Part shown: positions 16,412 through 25,113 of the stretch, in pieces
Layout of the letters: each line of letters begins with the position of its first letter
How positions within the stretch are numbered: position 1 is the first letter of the stretch
NCBI GenBank assembly: GCA_903904605.1
Contig: CAIVDC010000126.1
Coordinates: forward strand, 1-50,594
Source: an uncultured Sterolibacterium sp.
GTDB lineage: Bacteria > Pseudomonadota > Gammaproteobacteria > Burkholderiales > Rhodocyclaceae
Direction: 5' to 3'
Length of the DNA: 50,594 nt
The notes under the pieces: model-generated
The model's input: only the letters and a program-made list of their open reading frames with translations
Told to the model about the DNA's origin: nothing
Databases searched by the model: none
Translations under genes and position numbers: made by a program

Positions 16412-18601
16412 ATGAAGACACAACAATTCGATTTCACGCGCAAGCTGATATTTGTCGCCGTGCTGGGCGCGCTCGCGATGTCACAGTTCGAAATCGCGCA
16501 AGCCGAAGATGCGAAGAGCGAAGACGATGCCACAGCGCAGCTGAAATCGCCCGATAGCTCCGTCGTGAGCGTCGGCGCAGGAGGCGTCAGCGGCAATGCC
16601 AGTGACCGGACGCTGTTCGGTCAGTACAACGGCTTGCGCGATCAGAACAGCGACCTGCTGCTGGATGTGGATATCAGGAAGCGCGACGATGCGACGGGGA
16701 CCTGGACGATCTTGCAGGGGCGCAATCTGGGTCTTGACGACCGGGAGTTGAGCGGCACCCTCAACAAGCAGGGCGACTGGAAAGTGAATGTCGACTACAG
16801 CGAGCTGGTGCGCCACGATCCGCGCAGCATCAACACGGGCCTGGCAAATGCCGGAACGACCACGCCGGTGGTGCAGAATCTCGCCGCTCCGGGAACGGGA
16901 GCTGGGCTCAACCTTGAGCAAAGGCGCAAGGGACTGACGCTCGGCGGAGAAAAATGGCTCAGTCCGAACTGGATGCTGGAAGCGAGTTTCAAGGACGAGA
17001 CGAAACAGGGCGCGCGAATGTCCGGCATCGGCTTGGCCTGCGGCGTTTATGCCAGTTCCAACAACGTCTGCGGAACACCACCCGCGGCTGGGGCGGCGGG
17101 GCTGTTCGCGGCGACGGCGGGTGCACTGCTGATGTTGCCCATACCGGTCGATTATGACACCAAGCAGTTTGAAGGCAGGCTGAACTATGCCGGAGACCGC
17201 TTGAAAGTGAATTTCGGTTATTACGCTTCCTTCTTCAGCAACGCCAACAGCGCGCTGACGCCGGGCATCGGCATTGGCGTGCTGCCCGGCGGCAGCACAG
17301 TGGTCAACAGCGCCGGGGCGACACTGACCGATCTGATGCGCCAGCCGATGGCGCTGGAGCCGGACAACCAGGCGCAGCAGTTGTATGTTGACGGGACCTA
17401 CGCCTTCACTCCGACGACGCGGGCGACCTTCAAACTAGCGCACAGCCATGCCACGCAGCATGACGATTTTGCCGCGACGCTGATGCCGCCGGCGGGCGTG
17501 AGCAATCTGGGCGGCGTCGTCGATACCAATCTGGCGCAGATCGGCCTGGCGGCCCGGCCCTGGACGAAACTGTCGCTCACCGCCAATGCGCACTACGAAG
17601 ACAAGGACGACAAGACACCTTACGGGCTGCTGTCGGCGACCACCAATGCGATGAACTCGCAGCGCAAGACGACGGGCAAGCTGGAAGCGAGCTATCAGTT
17701 GCCCGACAACTACCGGGCAATCCTGGGTGTCGATTACCTCTCCGTGCATCGTGACCCGCCGGTGGGGTCCGTGGCCTTGGTCGATCCCGGCTTCTCCGCT
17801 TTTCGCGAGCAGACCAAGGAAGTCGGTTACCGAGCCGAACTGCGCCGCTCCATGTCAGAGACTCTGAATGCGGCGATCAGCTTCAACCACAGCAAGCGCG
17901 ACGGGAGCGGCTGGCTGAACCCGGCGCTGGCGGGTTTCCCTACACTGCCCGCATCGGCCATCGCCGCGACAGGGACGATACCGGCGACGCTCGAAGACCG
18001 GACCCGCGACAAGGTGAGATTGTCGGCCGAGTGGACGCCGATCGATGACTTGTCGCTGCAGTTCCTGGTGGAAGACGGCAAGGACAGCTATAACAGCCCG
18101 ACCTCGGCGGGATTGCAGGACAGCGGCATGCGCAACTACGGCATAGATGCGGCCTGGAAGCTGTCGGACCAGTGGCGTCTGAGCGGCTACTGGAACAAGG
18201 GCTATCAGACGCAACACGTCAATCAGAGCATCGGCTATATGGCGGAGCTGAATGACGTCAGCAGCACGGTGGGGATGGGCGTTGCGGGCAAACCGAAGGA
18301 AAAACTCGAGTTGGGCGCCGACCTGATGGTGATCGATGATTCCAACCGCTACCAGTTGTCGGGGGGCGGGGTGCCCGATGTGGGCTATCGCCAGCTACGC
18401 CTCAAACTGTTCGGCAAATATGCGCTGGAGAAGAACGCCGACCTGCGTATCGATCTGGTGCACCAACGTGCCAAACTGGACGAATGGACCTGGGGCTATA
18501 ACGGAACGCCCTTTGCCTATTCGGACAACAGCAGCGTCTCGCTGAAATCGAACCAGAGCGTGAGCTTCGTCGGCGTGAGCTATATCTACAAGCTAAAATA
18601 G
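16412..18601 (+). CDS. mtrB: MtrB/PioB-family outer-membrane porin
   Basis: A 729-residue outer-membrane beta-barrel protein that sheathes the MtrA decaheme. It has a signal peptide (about 1-31, ending EIAQAED), alternating amphipathic strands throughout, and a C-terminal strand ending SYIYKLK. Repeated pairs such as LDVDIRKRDDATGTW and WKVNVDYSEL are typical of the decaheme-associated barrel family. Unlike the metal-reducing Shewanella proteins it shows no CXXC near the mature N-terminus. The first cysteines are a pair around residues 209 and 219. It is co-directional with mtrA at 18 bp, and a strong terminator follows at once. It is therefore the last gene of a two-gene mtrAB unit. Confidence 0.92.
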   Translation: MKTQQFDFTRKLIFVAVLGALAMSQFEIAQAEDAKSEDDATAQLKSPDSSVVSVGAGGVSGNASDRTLFGQYNGLRDQNSDLLLDVDIRKRDDATGTWTILQGRNLGLDDRELSGTLNKQGDWKVNVDYSELVRHDPRSINTGLANAGTTTPVVQNLAAPGTGAGLNLEQRRKGLTLGGEKWLSPNWMLEASFKDETKQGARMSGIGLACGVYASSNNVCGTPPAAGAAGLFAATAGALLMLPIPVDYDTKQFEGRLNYAGDRLKVNFGYYASFFSNANSALTPGIGIGVLPGGSTVVNSAGATLTDLMRQPMALEPDNQAQQLYVDGTYAFTPTTRATFKLAHSHATQHDDFAATLMPPAGVSNLGGVVDTNLAQIGLAARPWTKLSLTANAHYEDKDDKTPYGLLSATTNAMNSQRKTTGKLEASYQLPDNYRAILGVDYLSVHRDPPVGSVALVDPGFSAFREQTKEVGYRAELRRSMSETLNAAISFNHSKRDGSGWLNPALAGFPTLPASAIAATGTIPATLEDRTRDKVRLSAEWTPIDDLSLQFLVEDGKDSYNSPTSAGLQDSGMRNYGIDAAWKLSDQWRLSGYWNKGYQTQHVNQSIGYMAELNDVSSTVGMGVAGKPKEKLELGADLMVIDDSNRYQLSGGGVPDVGYRQLRLKLFGKYALEKNADLRIDLVHQRAKLDEWTWGYNGTPFAYSDNSSVSLKSNQSVSFVGVSYIYKLK

Positions 18602-18621
18602 ACTCGGGATCCGGTCAGACC

Positions 18622-18655
18622 AACCCGGGGGCGGAAACGCCCCCGGGTTTTTTTG
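18622..18655 (+). terminator. Rho-independent terminator after mtrB
   Basis: A perfect 12-bp stem, AACCCGGGGGCG (18622-18633) with CGCCCCCGGGTT (18638-18649), closes a GAAA tetraloop and runs into a T tract to 18654. It separates mtrAB from the first outer-membrane cytochrome gene, which has its own FNR-like box. Confidence 0.93.
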
Positions 18656-18746
18656 TGCCCGTCATTTCTTGTCGCAGAGCAATAAAATATTCTAATGGTT
18701 ATAAGTTGAAATATGGCATTACATTTAAACACAATTGTGAAATGTC

Positions 18747-18760
18747 TTGACACAAGTCAA
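18747..18760. promoter_or_regulatory. FNR-like box upstream of the first OmcA/MtrC gene
   Basis: A perfect palindrome, TTGAC-ACAA-GTCAA, in an AT-rich upstream region. It is close to the FNR/Anr/Dnr consensus TTGAT-N4-ATCAA. The same TTGAC-N4-GTCAA form precedes the second cytochrome gene. Its centre is 86 bp before the ATG at 18840. No good -10 hexamer is seen at the expected distance. Confidence 0.62.
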
Positions 18761-18839
18761 CTCGTATCGAGCACTCCTGCGTGAAACTCTGCGAAGGCAG
18801 CTTGTTGGGCTATGTGAATTTCATACGGAGGGTTCGCTC

Positions 18840-21614
18840 ATGGTAATGATCGGTAACAAATCGAAAGGATTGTCGCTTTTTGTGACGGCGCTGACCGCAG
18901 CGGCATTGCTGCTGGGCGGCTGTAACGGAGGCTCGGATGGCGCGCCCGGTGCTGCGGGTGCACCGGGGGCGCCGGGTGCCGCGGGCCCGGCCGGCCAAGA
19001 CCTGACCGCCAAGGTGACGGTCGCCAGTAACGCGACGCCGGCCAGTTCGGATGCCTCTGCGGCATGGGCTGCGCTCGCGCCGCAGATCACCATTACCGGT
19101 GTCACGATTGCCAGCCCGCCAGTCGTCAAATTCACGGTCAAGGATGCCTCAGGCAAGGCCGTCGTGGGTCTCGGCAATAAGTCACAAAGCTCCAGCGCCA
19201 CCGTTGCCGGCTTGAGCAACGTGGCCTTCACCCTAGCCAAGCTGGTCCCGGGCACGAACGGCAGTCCCAGCAAATGGGTTAGCTATCTTGTCGTCAGCCC
19301 GCCGACCGTTGCACAGAAGACTGCCGTCCCGGCGACCTCTTCGTGCAATGCGGCGACCAATGCAACGTGGTGCGGCACCTTCCCGACGACCGACACACAA
19401 GGCACCCTGGTCGATAACGGCGACGGCACTTACCAGTACACTTTCTACCGGGATCCCAAGCAGGTCGCCAGCATTGTTGCCGGCCTGACGGACTCCGCCG
19501 ACGGCCTCTCCAAGAAAGCCGACCTCGGCGATCTGACCTTCGATCCGACCCTGACCCACCGTCTGGGGATACAGATCGGCGGCAACGCCCCGGGAACCGG
19601 GTCCAACACGCCCAATGCAGTGACCCTGACCACCGCCGTCCCGATGGTCAACACCGGCAACGCCGTGTATGACTTCCGTCCCGACGGCGGCTCGCTGACG
19701 ACCACCCGCAACATCGTCAAGATCGATTCCTGCAGCGCCTGCCATGCCGGCAAGGTCCTGGCGCACGGGAGCCGCAAGGATCCGCAATATTGCGTGACCT
19801 GCCACACAGACCAGATCAGGTACAGCTTCAGCCAGGAGGCGAGCAGCACCAATGGCGGCCTGACCCTGACCGGAACCACGCGGCAAACGACAGCCGTCGT
19901 CGACGGCCGCGCCCTGGGCAACTTCCCGAACATGCTGCACCACCTTCACATGGGCGAGGACCTGGTCAAGCAGGGCTATTTCTTCAATGCCGCTGCCGAA
20001 GGGCAGTTCAACGACGTCAAGTATCCTCAGGACCAGCGCAACTGCATCAAGTGCCACGACGGTTCTGCGAGCGCGGTGAACAAGACCGCCAATGGCGACA
20101 ACTGGAAGAACGTACCCAGCCGTCTCGCCTGCGGAGCCTGCCACGACGGCATCAACTTTGCCACCGGCCAGGGTGTCACCTCGGATGGCAGGACGGTGGG
20201 CCACATTGGCGGGGCCAAGGCCGATGACAGTCTTTGCGCGGTCTGCCATGACGCGACCACGATCGCCTCGGTCTATCACGTCGCAGTGACGCCGATCGCA
20301 CCCGCGATCCTCGCCAGCAATGTCGCGTCGGGCAACACCAATGCGGCTTCGATCGCCGCCTACACCGACAACCTGCCCGCCGGTGCCAAGAAGATCACCT
20401 ACGCGATGGGCAACGTCACGGTGGATGCGAACCGGCACGCGGTTGTGCAGTTCAAGATCCTGGTCGATGGAACTGCGGCCAACTTCGGTACCGCCAGTAG
20501 CACGAAGACCGAACTGATCTCCGGTTTCATCGGTGCGCCCAGCGTCTATGTGCGCTTCGGTGTGCCGATGGACGGCATCACTGCGCCAGCCGACTTCAAT
20601 GCCAATGCCAGCGGCTATGTCAAGACGCTTTGGAACGGCACCGCCACCGGTACGGGTGCGGGCACGCTGACCGGGCCTGATGCCAATGGCTTCTATACCG
20701 CGACGCTGACCGGGGTGATCATTCCGACGACGGCAACGATGGTGACGGCAGGCATCGGATATACGTATTCGCTGCCGGCGACACAGCCGCTGACCCAAAT
20801 CGATCTGCCGGCCTACCCGTTCAATTCCACGACCCTGATCGGCGGTCTGATCGTCGCTGCGCCCGACGTCTGGAAGGTGGCGACGGGTTACTCGCCGCGC
20901 CGTACGATTGTCGAGAACGCCCGCTGCAACGCCTGCCACAACAAGCTCGGCGTGTTCACGAAGGAAGCCTTCCACTCCGGCCAGCGCAACGATGCGCCGA
21001 CCTGCGCCTTCTGCCACAACCCGGTTCAGAGCAGCAGTGGCTGGTCGGCCGCTTCCAGCACCTTCGTACACGGCATCCATGGCGCGAGCAAGCGTACGAC
21101 GCCCTTTACTTGGCACGCAACGGACGTTGATGACGGATTCTTCCAGATCGGCTATCCGGGCGTGCTGAACCAGTGCGAGCAGTGCCACTTGCCGGACACC
21201 TACAACTTCGGCAGCGCCTATACCAAGACCAATGAGTCCGCCATGCCGACGGTTGCCGCGTTCAACAACACCACTGCCGACAACATGTTGTATAGCCTGG
21301 TGGGTTCGGGTACTTATGTGGCGGGTGCGGTAGGTCTGTCGCCCTATGTCACCCCGGGCGTGAATTACGGCAGCAACTTCGCCTTCTCCGGCGCCACCGG
21401 GACCTCGACCGCAGCATCCGGCACGACGCTGGTGAATTCGCCGATTACCTCGGCTTGCTTCTCCTGCCATGACAGCGGTCCGGCCATGTCGCACATGCGC
21501 AGCAACGGCGGTTCGATCTACGCGCCGCGCACGACCGCCCTGGCGACCAAGGAGCAGTGCCTGGTCTGCCACGCCGCCGGCAAGATAGCCGACGTGAAAG
21601 TGGTGCACCAGTAA
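18840..21614 (+). CDS. Outer-membrane decaheme cytochrome c lipoprotein, OmcA/MtrC family (first copy)
   Basis: A 924-residue lipoprotein with a signal peptide ending in the lipobox LLGGC, followed at once by a collagen-like Gly-X-Y tract (GAPGAAGAPGAPGAAGPAG). Ten CXXCH motifs fall in two groups of five: CSACH, CVTCH, CIKCH, CGACH and CAVCH at about residues 297-470, and CNACH, CAFCH, CEQCH, CFSCH and CLVCH at about 696-911. Each pentaheme domain is preceded by a beta-rich domain, the MtrC/OmcA fold. It should sit on the cell surface and pass electrons to or from minerals or other outside acceptors. The ATG at 18840 has GGAGGG eight bases upstream. Terminators on both sides make it a single-gene unit. 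Confidence 0.93.
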   Translation: MVMIGNKSKGLSLFVTALTAAALLLGGCNGGSDGAPGAAGAPGAPGAAGPAGQDLTAKVTVASNATPASSDASAAWAALAPQITITGVTIASPPVVKFTVKDASGKAVVGLGNKSQSSSATVAGLSNVAFTLAKLVPGTNGSPSKWVSYLVVSPPTVAQKTAVPATSSCNAATNATWCGTFPTTDTQGTLVDNGDGTYQYTFYRDPKQVASIVAGLTDSADGLSKKADLGDLTFDPTLTHRLGIQIGGNAPGTGSNTPNAVTLTTAVPMVNTGNAVYDFRPDGGSLTTTRNIVKIDSCSACHAGKVLAHGSRKDPQYCVTCHTDQIRYSFSQEASSTNGGLTLTGTTRQTTAVVDGRALGNFPNMLHHLHMGEDLVKQGYFFNAAAEGQFNDVKYPQDQRNCIKCHDGSASAVNKTANGDNWKNVPSRLACGACHDGINFATGQGVTSDGRTVGHIGGAKADDSLCAVCHDATTIASVYHVAVTPIAPAILASNVASGNTNAASIAAYTDNLPAGAKKITYAMGNVTVDANRHAVVQFKILVDGTAANFGTASSTKTELISGFIGAPSVYVRFGVPMDGITAPADFNANASGYVKTLWNGTATGTGAGTLTGPDANGFYTATLTGVIIPTTATMVTAGIGYTYSLPATQPLTQIDLPAYPFNSTTLIGGLIVAAPDVWKVATGYSPRRTIVENARCNACHNKLGVFTKEAFHSGQRNDAPTCAFCHNPVQSSSGWSAASSTFVHGIHGASKRTTPFTWHATDVDDGFFQIGYPGVLNQCEQCHLPDTYNFGSAYTKTNESAMPTVAAFNNTTADNMLYSLVGSGTYVAGAVGLSPYVTPGVNYGSNFAFSGATGTSTAASGTTLVNSPITSACFSCHDSGPAMSHMRSNGGSIYAPRTTALATKEQCLVCHAAGKIADVKVVHQ

Positions 21615-21672
21615 ATCTTCAGTCTGAACGCACCTGGACGCGGGCAACCGTGTCCAGGCCGCGAAAGACAAA

Positions 21673-21705
21673 AGCCCGGATGCGGCAACGCATCCGGGTT
21701 TTTTT
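21673..21705 (+). terminator. Rho-independent terminator after the first OmcA/MtrC gene
   Basis: CCCGGATGCG (21675-21684) pairs with CGCATCCGGG (21689-21698) around a GCAA loop, and seven T residues follow. It is the expected end of the single-gene transcript. Confidence 0.92.
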
Positions 21706-21772
21706 CGTTCTATTTCTTCCTGCAGGCAGTCCCGAGAGATCTGTTTACGTTTTGTTTCATTCTTTGCGCGGT

Positions 21773-21786
21773 TTGACTTAGGTCAA
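21773..21786. promoter_or_regulatory. FNR-like box upstream of the second OmcA/MtrC gene
   Basis: TTGAC-TTAG-GTCAA, a perfect palindrome of the same type as the box before the first copy. A CAGAAT that could serve as a -10 element lies at 21808-21813, about 31 bp from the centre of the box. This fits class II activation by an FNR-type protein. The gene starts at 21867. Confidence 0.62.
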
Positions 21787-21866
21787 GTAGAATAAGCGGC
21801 TCTCAGGTCAGAATCGCCCGCTAAGCGATGGCTAGCTAATAGGTTTCTTTAAAGGGGGGTTCGTTC

Positions 21867-24800
21867 ATGATTACGACAGGCAGTAAATTCAAGGGATTGT
21901 CACTTCTTGTGACAGTTTTGACCTCGGCGGCATTGTTGCTGACCGGGTGTAACGGCGGTTCAGACGGGGCACCCGGTGCTCCGGGAGCAACGGGCGCCAC
22001 TGGCGCTGCCGGTGCGCCTGGCAAGAACCTCACTTCTTTGGTTAACGCCGCAACCATTCCGGCGGCTCAGTGGATGGCCCTGACACCCACCGTCGATCCG
22101 GCCAGCATCTCCGTGGATATGTCCAAGGGTACGCCGGTGGTGAAATTCACGGTCACCGACGGCAACGGCAACGGCGTGGTCGGTCTTGGCGGCCAATCGA
22201 AATCCAGCACCGCCCTGGTCCCCAGCAACTACAATATTTCATTCACACTGGCCAAGTTGGTGCCCGGCACCAACGGCGAGCCCTCGAAGTGGCTCAATTA
22301 TGGCGTCATCAAGCCCGGCACCGTAGCCGCCCCGGCCACCGTGGGCACCTACCCGTCGGCCGACAGCCAGGGCACCATGGTCGACAACGGCGACGGCAGC
22401 TACCAGTACACCTTCTGGCGCGATGTCACCAAGGTCGCATCGATCGTCGCCGGCCTGACCGACGACGCCACCCATTTCAAGGCGGATCTGGGCGACGTCT
22501 CCTATGACGCGACCAAGACCCACCGTTTGGGCATCATCATCAGCGGCAGCCAGCCCGGCACCGGCACCGCGACGCCGACAGCTGTTCAGGCCGTGACGCC
22601 GGTTCCGCTGGTCAACCCCTTCAACATCGGCTTCGACTTCGTGCCCAACGGCAGCCCGGTCACGGTGACGCGCAACATCGTCCAGAAAGAGTCCTGCGCT
22701 TCCTGCCACGACAATGGCGGACCGCTCACCGGCGGAAGAGGCATCGGCCATATCTCGACCTCTTCGGCGACCAACGGTATACCCGCCGGGCGCTACGTCG
22801 GTCGTTACGATCCGATGCTCTGCGTGACCTGCCACACCGACCAGACCAAATACGGTTTTGCCCAAGTCACGGCGACCACCAACCCCGATGGTTCGCCCGC
22901 CTACAGCGGCGCCTACTACAGGACGCTGGCCACGGCACAGTCGCCGACCGGCGAAGCGGCGTTCACCTACCCGCGCATGATCCACCAGACCCATATGGGC
23001 AGCAATCTGGTCAAGACCGGCTACAACCTGAACAACCACTGCAGCATCTCTTCGGCTCCGGCTGTCGGCGCGAACGGTGTGTATGGATCGGGTACGATCA
23101 CGGGCACGAATCTGGCCCAGTGCTTCAACCTCGTCAATTACCCGCAGGACAACCGCAATTGCACCAAGTGCCACGCGGGTCCGGCGACAGCATCGGTCGG
23201 CGCGACGGGCAAGCAGAGTACAGCAGTGCAAACCAAGGATGGCGACAACTGGCAGAACGTGCCCAGCCAGCTGGCCTGCGGCGCCTGCCACGACGGCATC
23301 AACTTTGCCACCGGCGGCGGCATCACCCTGGGCGATCGCGATGCCGACGTTGCTGCCGGCAGGCCGGTCGGTACGACGCAGAGCGGCCACATCGGCGGCG
23401 CCAAGGCCGACAACTCGCAATGCGCTGTCTGTCATGACGCCCCGAATACCACCACGAAGGCGTCGATCGCCGTGGGTCACTCGACTTTCCTGGCCACGCC
23501 GAACAACCCGAAGACCCTCGCCGGCGTATCGACGATCTCCTACAACCTGAAGAGCGTCAGCGTAAATTCCAGCGGCAATCCGGTGTTCGTGTTCCAGATC
23601 ATCAAGGATGGTGCACCGGTGACTTCGCTGGCCACGGCCGCGACGCTGACCAGCGCCACCTCGGGAGCCCAGGTGGTCGATCCGAACTACTCGCCTTTCT
23701 CGGGATTTGTCGCAGGAAGCGGCGGCCCGACCCTGTATTTCCTGTTTGCCACCCCCATCGACGGCATACAGAATCCGGCTGACTACACCAAGTCCTTGAG
23801 TGTTTCCCTGGCCAGCCTGATGATCGCCAGCGGTTCGCCGAAGACGGGCAGCGTCACCATCGACGGCAGCGGCAACATCACCGCGACCATCACCGGCGAC
23901 ACGCTCGGTCAGGCTGCCGGCATCGGCTGCACGAAACCGACGGCGCCGGCCGTGGCCACCTGCGTCAATACGGCGGTGCTCGCCAGCCCGATCGTCATCC
24001 CGACCAGCGGCGCCAACAAGGTCACCATGGCGGCGGGCTTCATTGCCGGCGCCTTCGTCCAGACCAATGTGGCGGGCTATGCCTATACGCCGGGAAGCGT
24101 CACGGTCAATCCGAACGTTTCGATTTCGGGTGGGGTCGCCATTGCACCGGTGGCGCCGATCGTCACCGCCACCGGTTTCACGGGACGTCGCCAGATCGCC
24201 GACAACAACAAGTGCCAGAACTGCCACGAGCAACTCGGCACCGGTTACAACAACGGACCGATCTTCCACAATATCGCCAATGTGGCCGGCCCCGGTTACC
24301 GCAATAATGTGCAGATCTGCACCAACTGCCATAACGCGGTCACCAGCACCGGTGCGCCCTGGTCGATCAACCTCCCGGCCTGGATTCATGGCATCCACGG
24401 CGGCAGCGAGCGCACGAATCCCTACACGGTTCAGGCCAACTTCCCGAATATCCAGTATCCGGGCCTGCTGCGCGACTGCAACCAGTGCCACCTGCCGAAC
24501 ACCGTCAATTTCGGCGCCACGGCAAGTGCCATCGGCAACATGATCTGGCCAACTGTTCTGACCGGCACCACCTCAGCAACGCAATACACTACGGTTCCAT
24601 ATATCAACTCGACCGTCACGCCAGTGGGAACCAATCTGGGCAATGGCTACAGCTTCACGCCTGCCGGTGCCACCGTCAGCGCCTATACGCCCGCGTCGGG
24701 TGTTGCTGTGGCGGCGCACGTCGCCGCTGCCGGGGGTGAGGTCGTCCAGGCAGCAAGCGGAACCCTGGTGAATTCGCCTATCGCCGGGGCCTGCCTGGGT

Positions 24801-24956
24801 TGCCACGATTCCACCACGGCCATCGCGCACATGAAGTCGAACGGCGGGGCGGTCTATCAGTCCCGGGCGACGACAATCGCGGTAGGCCAACAAGAAGGCT
24901 GCCCGGTTTGCCACGCTGCCAATACCCTGGTGGATGTCGCAGTTGTCCATCAATGA
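21867..24956 (+). CDS. Outer-membrane decaheme cytochrome c lipoprotein, OmcA/MtrC family (second copy)
   Basis: A 1029-residue lipoprotein, paralogous to the gene before it. The lipobox is LLTGC, followed by a Gly-X-Y tract (GAPGAPGATGATGAAGAPG). Ten heme motifs are present: CASCH, CVTCH, CTKCH, CGACH and CAVCH at about residues 276-522, and CQNCH, CTNCH, CNQCH, CLGCH and CPVCH at about 782-1015. The block around the fourth heme, LACGACHDGINFATG, is identical in both copies, pointing to tandem duplication. The second copy has extra residues between the second and third hemes. A GGGGGG ribosome-binding site precedes the ATG. A hairpin pair follows the stop codon. Its presumed role is surface electron transfer with MtrAB. 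Confidence 0.93.
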   Translation: MITTGSKFKGLSLLVTVLTSAALLLTGCNGGSDGAPGAPGATGATGAAGAPGKNLTSLVNAATIPAAQWMALTPTVDPASISVDMSKGTPVVKFTVTDGNGNGVVGLGGQSKSSTALVPSNYNISFTLAKLVPGTNGEPSKWLNYGVIKPGTVAAPATVGTYPSADSQGTMVDNGDGSYQYTFWRDVTKVASIVAGLTDDATHFKADLGDVSYDATKTHRLGIIISGSQPGTGTATPTAVQAVTPVPLVNPFNIGFDFVPNGSPVTVTRNIVQKESCASCHDNGGPLTGGRGIGHISTSSATNGIPAGRYVGRYDPMLCVTCHTDQTKYGFAQVTATTNPDGSPAYSGAYYRTLATAQSPTGEAAFTYPRMIHQTHMGSNLVKTGYNLNNHCSISSAPAVGANGVYGSGTITGTNLAQCFNLVNYPQDNRNCTKCHAGPATASVGATGKQSTAVQTKDGDNWQNVPSQLACGACHDGINFATGGGITLGDRDADVAAGRPVGTTQSGHIGGAKADNSQCAVCHDAPNTTTKASIAVGHSTFLATPNNPKTLAGVSTISYNLKSVSVNSSGNPVFVFQIIKDGAPVTSLATAATLTSATSGAQVVDPNYSPFSGFVAGSGGPTLYFLFATPIDGIQNPADYTKSLSVSLASLMIASGSPKTGSVTIDGSGNITATITGDTLGQAAGIGCTKPTAPAVATCVNTAVLASPIVIPTSGANKVTMAAGFIAGAFVQTNVAGYAYTPGSVTVNPNVSISGGVAIAPVAPIVTATGFTGRRQIADNNKCQNCHEQLGTGYNNGPIFHNIANVAGPGYRNNVQICTNCHNAVTSTGAPWSINLPAWIHGIHGGSERTNPYTVQANFPNIQYPGLLRDCNQCHLPNTVNFGATASAIGNMIWPTVLTGTTSATQYTTVPYINSTVTPVGTNLGNGYSFTPAGATVSAYTPASGVAVAAHVAAAGGEVVQAASGTLVNSPIAGACLGCHDSTTAIAHMKSNGGAVYQSRATTIAVGQQEGCPVCHAANTLVDVAVVHQ

Positions 24957-25025
24957 TCCAGGCAACTTCGCACTAGCAAAGTCGGGGCACGGAGCATCGT
25001 GCCCCACTCGCTGGACTTAAAATTT

Positions 25026-25060
25026 AACCCGGATACGGAGGCGTATCCGGGTTATTCTTT
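25026..25060 (+). terminator. Terminator after the second OmcA/MtrC gene
   Basis: AACCCGGATACG (25026-25037) pairs with CGTATCCGGGTT (25042-25053) around a GAGG loop, followed by ATTCTTT. Its T tract is interrupted, and the end of its right arm (25049-25053) is shared with the larger hairpin that follows. Read-through or control at this point is therefore possible. Confidence 0.75.
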
Positions 25061-25088
25061 GGCAGGGCGACCTGCCAAAGAATAACCC
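25049..25088 (+). repeat. Perfect 18-bp inverted repeat upstream of the helix-hairpin-helix gene
   Basis: GGGTTATTCTTTGGCAGG (25049-25066) and its exact complement (25071-25088) flank a GCGA tetraloop. The left arm overlaps the last five bases of the preceding terminator stem, so the two structures compete at their border. The right arm ends 25 bases before the ATG at 25114, just ahead of the ribosome-binding site. It could be an attenuator or anti-terminator, an RNA-stabilising 5' hairpin, or a terminator for the opposite strand. Confidence 0.7.
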
Positions 25089-25113
25089 AGCAATTCAATT
25101 CGGAAGGAATGAC

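Noticed and set aside
18747..18752. TTGACA as a sigma-70 -35 box before the first cytochrome gene
   Set aside because: No -10 hexamer lies 16-18 bp downstream. The same bases are better explained as part of the FNR-like palindrome.
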